Source of the DNA: Ruegeria sediminis
GTDB taxonomy: Bacteria; Pseudomonadota; Alphaproteobacteria; Rhodobacterales; Rhodobacteraceae
NCBI RefSeq assembly: GCF_005938215.1
Contig: NZ_VCPD01000002.1
Coordinates: forward strand, 186,001-250,000
Reading direction: 5' to 3'
DNA: 64,000 nt
The position numbers and the translations under genes are program-made. Below the pieces are notes generated by a model. That model saw nothing but the letters and a program-made list of their open reading frames with translations. It was not told the DNA's origin and did not search any database. Shown piece after piece: positions 56,690 through 64,000 of this stretch (within the stretch, counting starts at the first letter, position 1; every line of letters starts with the position of its first letter).

Positions 56690-57343
56690 ATGACCCAGAC
56701 CGTCAAGCTGGACATTTTGTCCGATCCGATCTGCCCGTGGTGCTACATCGGCAAGACCAATCTGGAAAAGGCGCTGGCCGCGATCCCCGACCATCCCTTC
56801 GTCATCGAATGGCATCCCTTCCAGTTGAACCCCGACATGCCCGACGAAGGCATGGACCGCCGCGAATACCTCGAGCGCAAGTTCGGCGGCAAGGAAGGCG
56901 CGGTGCAGGCCTATGCGCCCGTGGTTGAACATGCCGAAAAGGCCGGGCTCTCGATCAATTTCGAAGACATGCAGCGCACGCCCAACACGCTGGACGCGCA
57001 CCGCCTGATCCATTGGGCCGGGATCGAGGGCAAGCAGAACGCCGCGGTGGACGCCCTTTTCAACGCCTATTTCGTCGAAGCCCGCGACATCGGAGATCAC
57101 GAGGTTCTGGCCGACATCGCGGACGGTATCGGCATGGACGCCGCCCTGGTTCTGAAGCTGCTGAAATCCGATGCCGACCGCGAGGACATCCGCAACCGCG
57201 ACGCCCATTCCCGCCAGATGGGCGTCAACTCGGTTCCCACCTTCATCGTCGCCAACAAGCACGCCGTACCGGGCGCGCAGCCGCCCGAACTGTGGGAAAA
57301 GGTGATTGGCGAGATCAAGGATCAGTTGAACACCGCCGTATAA
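56690..57343 (+). CDS. DsbA-family oxidoreductase (FrnE-like)
   Basis: 217 aa thioredoxin-fold protein with the CPWC active site in DPICPWCYIG and the cis-proline loop GVNSVPTFIV. No signal peptide, so it acts in the cytoplasm, as do FrnE-type proteins in redox stress. Dithiol oxidation/reduction or isomerisation; the partner is unknown. Confidence 0.88.
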   Translation: MTQTVKLDILSDPICPWCYIGKTNLEKALAAIPDHPFVIEWHPFQLNPDMPDEGMDRREYLERKFGGKEGAVQAYAPVVEHAEKAGLSINFEDMQRTPNTLDAHRLIHWAGIEGKQNAAVDALFNAYFVEARDIGDHEVLADIADGIGMDAALVLKLLKSDADREDIRNRDAHSRQMGVNSVPTFIVANKHAVPGAQPPELWEKVIGEIKDQLNTAV

Positions 57344-57390
57344 CCCCGGACCCGGCCAGTACCGGCCAGGCCCCGCGTCCGGCTCGCGGT

Positions 57391-57702
57391 TCAGAACGGC
57401 AGGAAACCGTCACCCAGTTCATAGCCCTTCACCGCCAGCAGCGGCTGATCTCCGTTGTACGAGAACACGAAGACGTGCGCCATGTCGGCGGCGACGGTCA
57501 ACCGGCAGAACACCGCCTCGGGATCGAACTCGGCCGGGCACCCCTCGAGGTCGGCGTGTTCCACCGCGGTTTCGAATATTTCGTAAGTGAACGCTCCATT
57601 GCCCAGGTACGCGGTCCCGCCCTTGTGCGATTCCCCCGGCCCTGACGCCAGCGCGGCGGTTCCGAACAGGGCTGCGGTCATGCAAATCATCAATCGTTTC
57701 AT
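57391..57702 (-). CDS. Small exported protein
   Basis: 103 aa with a signal peptide (MKRLMICMTAALFGTAALAS). The mature part has two cysteines (LEGCPAEFDPEAVFCRLTVA), likely a disulfide, and ends in the beta-rich VFVFSYNGDQPLLAVKGYEL. No family recognised. The intergenic DNA toward the MFS gene is AT-rich and could hold divergent promoters. Confidence 0.65.
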   Translation of the reverse strand: MKRLMICMTAALFGTAALASGPGESHKGGTAYLGNGAFTYEIFETAVEHADLEGCPAEFDPEAVFCRLTVAADMAHVFVFSYNGDQPLLAVKGYELGDGFLPF

Positions 57703-57853
57703 CGAGTCGCTCCGTTTTTTGATGGCTAATTCTTATTGTTTTAGTCAGGAGTTTCGCAACCATTTATTTGACAGTTTTTGTCGGCTTTTGCGCAAGTCTC
57801 AATCTGGACCTCGCCCGCCAGCCGTGATAGCGCGACCGGGTTAGGAGTTCCCC

Positions 57854-59062
57854 ATGGCTGACCGCATGTCCAAGGCCGAGTTCATCGCGCTGATCGCGAT
57901 GATGTTCGCGACGATTGCCTTTTCGATCGACTCGATGCTGCCCGCGCTGCCCGAAATCGGCGCGCAGCTCAGCCCTGCCGACCCCAACCGGGCGCAGCTG
58001 ATCCTGACATCCTTCGTCCTGGGCATGGGAATCGGAACCTTTTTCACCGGTCCGCTGTCCGACGCCTTCGGGCGCAAGCCGGTGATCTTCGCCGGCGCCG
58101 CCATTTACATCCTGGCCTCCGTGGTCGCCTGGGCAAGCTCGTCGCTCGAACTGGTTCTGGCGGCCCGGGTCGCGCAGGGGCTGGGCGCCGCGGGTCCCCG
58201 CGTCGTCGCAATGGCGATCGTGCGCGATCTCTACGCGGGGCGCGAGATGGCCCGGATCGTGTCGATCGCCATGATGATCTTCACGCTGGTCCCCGCCATC
58301 GCCCCGATGCTGGGCGCGGGCGTGATCGCCATCGCCGGCTGGCGCGGGATATTCGCCTCGTTCATCCTCTTTTCCCTGATCACGATCTTCTGGATGGGTT
58401 TCCGCCTGCCCGAGTCGCTGGCCCTCGAAAACCGCCGACCCTTCCGGTTGCCGCTGATGATCAGCGCCGCACAAGAGATGTTCTCGCACCCGACCGTCCG
58501 CCTGTCCATCGTCGTACAGACCCTGTGCATGGGCACGCTTTTCACCATGCTGACGATGGTTCAACCCGTCTACGACATCATCCACGACCGGGCCGAAAGC
58601 TTCCCTTTCTGGTTCGGTTTCGTCGCCCTGATGTCCGGGACCGCAAGCCTGTTGAACGCGGCGGTCGTGGTCCGCGTGGGGATGCGGCGTATGGTGACGT
58701 GGACGCTGTTCGCGCAGATAATCTTCACCTCCGCTGTCATCGCCCTGAACGGAACGGATCTGTCGGACACGGCCTCCTTCGCGCTGTTCGTGGCATGGCA
58801 GACCTCGATCTTCTTCATGGCGGGAACGACGCTCGGCAATCTCAACGCGATCGCGATGGAGCCGATGGGCCATATCGCGGGGATGGCGGCTTCGGTCATC
58901 GGCTCGATCTCGACCGTGCTCGCCGCGGCGATCGCCGCGCCGGTCGGGCTGTTGTTCGACGGCTCGCTGACTCCGCTGACCACCGGCGTCCTGACCATGT
59001 GCGTACTCGCCTTCGGCCTGATGCTGCATATGGGCCGGATCGAGGATCGCCTCCCCGCCTGA
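57854..59062 (+). CDS. MFS transporter, Bcr/CflA family
   Basis: 402 aa, twelve helices. It shows DSMLPALPEIGAQLSPADPN at the start, the MFS motif FFTGPLSDAFGRKPVI and ARVAQGLGAAGPRVVAMAIV. Bcr/CflA proteins export drugs or small metabolites with protons. The ATG has TAGGAG upstream. The substrate is unknown. Confidence 0.9.
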   Translation: MADRMSKAEFIALIAMMFATIAFSIDSMLPALPEIGAQLSPADPNRAQLILTSFVLGMGIGTFFTGPLSDAFGRKPVIFAGAAIYILASVVAWASSSLELVLAARVAQGLGAAGPRVVAMAIVRDLYAGREMARIVSIAMMIFTLVPAIAPMLGAGVIAIAGWRGIFASFILFSLITIFWMGFRLPESLALENRRPFRLPLMISAAQEMFSHPTVRLSIVVQTLCMGTLFTMLTMVQPVYDIIHDRAESFPFWFGFVALMSGTASLLNAAVVVRVGMRRMVTWTLFAQIIFTSAVIALNGTDLSDTASFALFVAWQTSIFFMAGTTLGNLNAIAMEPMGHIAGMAASVIGSISTVLAAAIAAPVGLLFDGSLTPLTTGVLTMCVLAFGLMLHMGRIEDRLPA

Positions 59063-59120
59063 CCTGTGCAGACCCGCCGTTTTCGACTACTCTGCCCCGC
59101 GACAGGGCGGAGGGATTTCG

Positions 59121-60785
59121 ATGAACGACTATTACGATCTCGGCAACCATCACTGCGCGGTCACCACGGCTTCGACCGAAGCGCAGATGTGGTTCGACCA
59201 GGGGCTGGCCTGGACCTACGGCTACAATCACGAAGAGGCGGTGGCCTGTTTCGAACGCGCCCTCGGCCACGACCCGAACTGCGCGATGGCCCATTGGGGC
59301 GTCGCCTACGCAGCCGGGCCGAACTACAACCTGCCGTGGGAGTTGCTGGACGACTCCGGCCGTGCCCAGGCGCTGGCCAAGGCTTACGATGCGACGCAAA
59401 ACGCGCTCGCGTTGGTGGAAAACGTCACTCCGGTCGAACAGGCGCTGATCCGCGCCCTGCCCGCCCGCTATCCCTGGCGCGACCCGATCGACGATATGCA
59501 TGTGTGGGACCACGACTTTGCCGATGCCATGCGCGCGGCCTTTGCCCTTGTGCCAGACCACCTCGACCTGCGCACGATCTTCGTCGAATCGCTGCTGAAC
59601 CTCACGCCCTGGCAGATGTGGGACCTCAAGGCGGGCGTCCCGGCCGAAGGCGCCGCAACGGTCGAAGCGCAGGAAGCCCTGGAATGGGCGATGGCCAACG
59701 ATCCGGCGGCAATGACCCATCCCGGCCTTCTGCATCTTTATGTACACCTGATGGAAATGTCGCCCACCCCGGAAAAGGCGCTCAAGGCCGGCGATGTCCT
59801 GCGCACGCTCGTTCCCGATGCAGGGCATCTGGTGCACATGCCGACCCATATCGACGTGCTGTGCGGCCACTATCAGAACGTGGTTCACTGGAACGAAAAG
59901 GCGATCGAGGCCGACCTGAAGTATTTCGAGCGCGAAGGCGCGTTCAACATCTACACCGGCTATCGCCAGCACAACTATCACTTCGTCATTTACGGCGCCC
60001 TGTTCCTGGGGCAGATGGAACCGGCCCTGCGCGCCAACCAGGGCATCTGGGACACGACGCCCGAAGAGATGCTGCGCATCGAAAGCCCGCCGATGGCCGA
60101 CTACTTTGAAAGCTACATGTCGATGGGTCCCCACATTCTGATCCGGTTCGGCCGCTGGCACGAGGCGATGGCGCTGGACCTGCCCGACGACCCCGACCTT
60201 TTCCGCACGCTCACCGCCACCACGCATTACGCCCGCGCCGTGGCCTTCGCCGCGACCGGCGACGTGACGCGGGCCGAAGCCGAGGAAAAACTGTTTCTTG
60301 CCGCCAAGGACCGGGTTCCGGAAACCCGGCTGCTCCACAACAACCGCGTCGTCGATCTGCTTGACATTGCAACGGAAATGCTGCGGGGCGAGATCGAATA
60401 CCGCAAGGGCAATCACGACGCGGCCTTTGCGCATCTTCGCCGTTCGGTCGAACTGGACGACACCTTGCCCTACGACGAACCCTGGGGCTGGATGCAGCCC
60501 ACGCGCCATGCCCTGGGCGCGCTGCTCTTCGAACAGGGCCACTTGGCCGAGGCCGAGGCGGTCTATCGCGAGGATCTGGGGCTTGGCGGCAATCTGAGCC
60601 GCGCCAGCATCCACCCCGACAATGTCTGGAGTCTCAAGGGCTTGCATGACTGCCTTAAGGCCCGTGGCGAGCAACAGGAAATTCTCCAGATCAAACAGCG
60701 GCTCGACCTCGCCCTTGCCCGCGCCGATCGTGCGGTGGCGGCTTCCTGCTTCTGCGCGCAGGCCGCGATGAAGGCCGCCGAATGA
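59121..60785 (+). CDS. Tetratricopeptide repeat protein
   Basis: 554 aa without signal or membrane segments. N-terminal TPR-like units (AQMWFDQGLAWTYGYNHEEA, VACFERALGHDPNCAMAHWG) and a C-terminal repeat region around HDAAFAHLRRSVELDDTLPY. The family is found in many proteobacteria as a lone cytoplasmic protein; function unknown. Its stop overlaps the next ATG by four bases. Confidence 0.8.
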   Translation: MNDYYDLGNHHCAVTTASTEAQMWFDQGLAWTYGYNHEEAVACFERALGHDPNCAMAHWGVAYAAGPNYNLPWELLDDSGRAQALAKAYDATQNALALVENVTPVEQALIRALPARYPWRDPIDDMHVWDHDFADAMRAAFALVPDHLDLRTIFVESLLNLTPWQMWDLKAGVPAEGAATVEAQEALEWAMANDPAAMTHPGLLHLYVHLMEMSPTPEKALKAGDVLRTLVPDAGHLVHMPTHIDVLCGHYQNVVHWNEKAIEADLKYFEREGAFNIYTGYRQHNYHFVIYGALFLGQMEPALRANQGIWDTTPEEMLRIESPPMADYFESYMSMGPHILIRFGRWHEAMALDLPDDPDLFRTLTATTHYARAVAFAATGDVTRAEAEEKLFLAAKDRVPETRLLHNNRVVDLLDIATEMLRGEIEYRKGNHDAAFAHLRRSVELDDTLPYDEPWGWMQPTRHALGALLFEQGHLAEAEAVYREDLGLGGNLSRASIHPDNVWSLKGLHDCLKARGEQQEILQIKQRLDLALARADRAVAASCFCAQAAMKAAE

Positions 60786-61453
60786 AGCTTCTGCCCGTGC
60801 TGATACTCGCGGCCACCCCGGTCCAGGCCGAACGCATGCGCTTTCCGCCCGCCGACGAGGCCGGGCGCGATCCGTCCCTGTTGGCGTTCCGCGATGCCCT
60901 TTTGGCCCATGTCGCCGAACGGGATACCGAGGCGGTCGTGGCGGCTGCCTGTCCCGACATCCATCTCGGCCACGGCGGCTCCGGCGGGCCTGAGGAGTTG
61001 CGGGAAAGGCTGACGCTTCCGCCCGACACGCTGGCCGAAGAATACCGCGATCAGGCCGACGACATGCGCGAGGCTTACTGGGTCGCGCTCGAACAGACAC
61101 TTGCCGCCCCCGGTTACTTCGACGACATGGGCGAGTTCTGGATGCCGCACCAGTGGCGCATCAGGCTGCCGGCCTCGGTCGATCCCATCCACGCCTATTT
61201 CGTCACCGGCACCCGTGTCGCCCTGCGCGACCGGGCCGACGGCGACGCCCGCATCCTGGACCAGATCAGCCACGAGGTCGTTCTGATCGCCGACCACGAT
61301 CCGCAGGCCGAATACCAGAAGGTCATGCTCACCGACGGAACCCGAGGGTTCATGCACCGCGACTACCTATGGTCGATGGTCGGACACCGCGCCGCGCTGG
61401 TCAAATCCGACGACGGCCGATGGCAACTCTGCACCTTCGTCAGCGGCGACTGA
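60782..61453 (+). CDS. Exported SH3-like protein
   Basis: 223 aa with a short signal sequence (MKLLPVLILAATPVQA). The middle is helical and acidic. The C-terminal part resembles a bacterial SH3 domain (VTGTRVALRDRADGDARILD, ending GTRGFMHRDYLW), common in cell-wall-associated proteins. Translationally coupled to the TPR gene. Confidence 0.65.
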   Translation: MKLLPVLILAATPVQAERMRFPPADEAGRDPSLLAFRDALLAHVAERDTEAVVAAACPDIHLGHGGSGGPEELRERLTLPPDTLAEEYRDQADDMREAYWVALEQTLAAPGYFDDMGEFWMPHQWRIRLPASVDPIHAYFVTGTRVALRDRADGDARILDQISHEVVLIADHDPQAEYQKVMLTDGTRGFMHRDYLWSMVGHRAALVKSDDGRWQLCTFVSGD

Positions 61454-61463
61454 GAGCCGGGGG

Positions 61464-64000
<2,537 letters not shown>

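Overview
This window looks like a chromosomal segment of a marine Roseobacter-group alphaproteobacterium (Rhodobacterales). The base composition is GC-rich. It carries a ChpT phosphotransferase, the olsB-olsA ornithine-lipid pair, a bL21 with a long C-terminal extension, a Zwf/Pgl/Pgi set, an aquaglyceroporin-type arsenic operon and an acyl-CoA ligase very close to DmdB of DMSP degradation. Species cannot be named from this alone.

Left core (1-11.3 kb): a truncated porin, olsA/olsB, a DUF3553 protein, chpT, the proA-proB-obg-GNAT-lysE run, rpmA/rplU, two tandem exported DUF2059 proteins and a complete tRNA-Ser(CGA).

Island (about 11.26-30.36 kb): the 3' part of tRNA-Ser(CGA), from the anticodon stem onward plus a few bases of flank, is repeated perfectly (69 bp) at 30293-30361. 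The roughly 19 kb between the copies is accessory. It holds a ferric-reductase-like membrane protein and exported proteins; a PepSY / cytochrome b561 / membrane-anchored LuxR-type regulator operon; a GlxA-type regulator with a double CaiB/BaiF CoA-transferase and an N,N-dimethylformamidase-like enzyme; an AraC regulator with a Tat-exported metallo-beta-lactamase-fold hydrolase and a G3E GTPase; a bestrophin-like membrane protein; and a LysR regulator with a fatty acid hydroxylase-family protein and a PanB-like enzyme. No integrase is visible, and decayed or non-coding stretches lie between modules, so I read it as an old, immobilised tRNA-integrated island.

Right core (30.4-64 kb): dmdB-like ligase, pgi-pgl-zwf (upper Entner-Doudoroff/pentose phosphate), a radical SAM protein, a SYLF protein, usg, gyrA, DUF4396, an M32 carboxypeptidase, ctaA, a TrmJ-like methyltransferase, thiE, a HupE/UreJ protein, psuK-psuG (pseudouridine breakdown), DUF502, bdhA, an orphan YejA-type binding protein, an arsenic operon (ArsR::ArsC fusion, ArsC, aquaglyceroporin), assorted small genes, an MFS exporter, a TPR protein and the truncated mfd.

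The most interesting non-protein signals are the tRNA duplication that bounds the island, a short terminator-ended transcript candidate upstream of bdhA (51405-51480), and a two-tier inverted repeat at 25670-25730. The most interesting gene modules are the CoA-transferase/amidase-like cluster and the Tat-MBL/G3E GTPase cluster. No CRISPR array, transposase, prophage or recognised defence system was seen.
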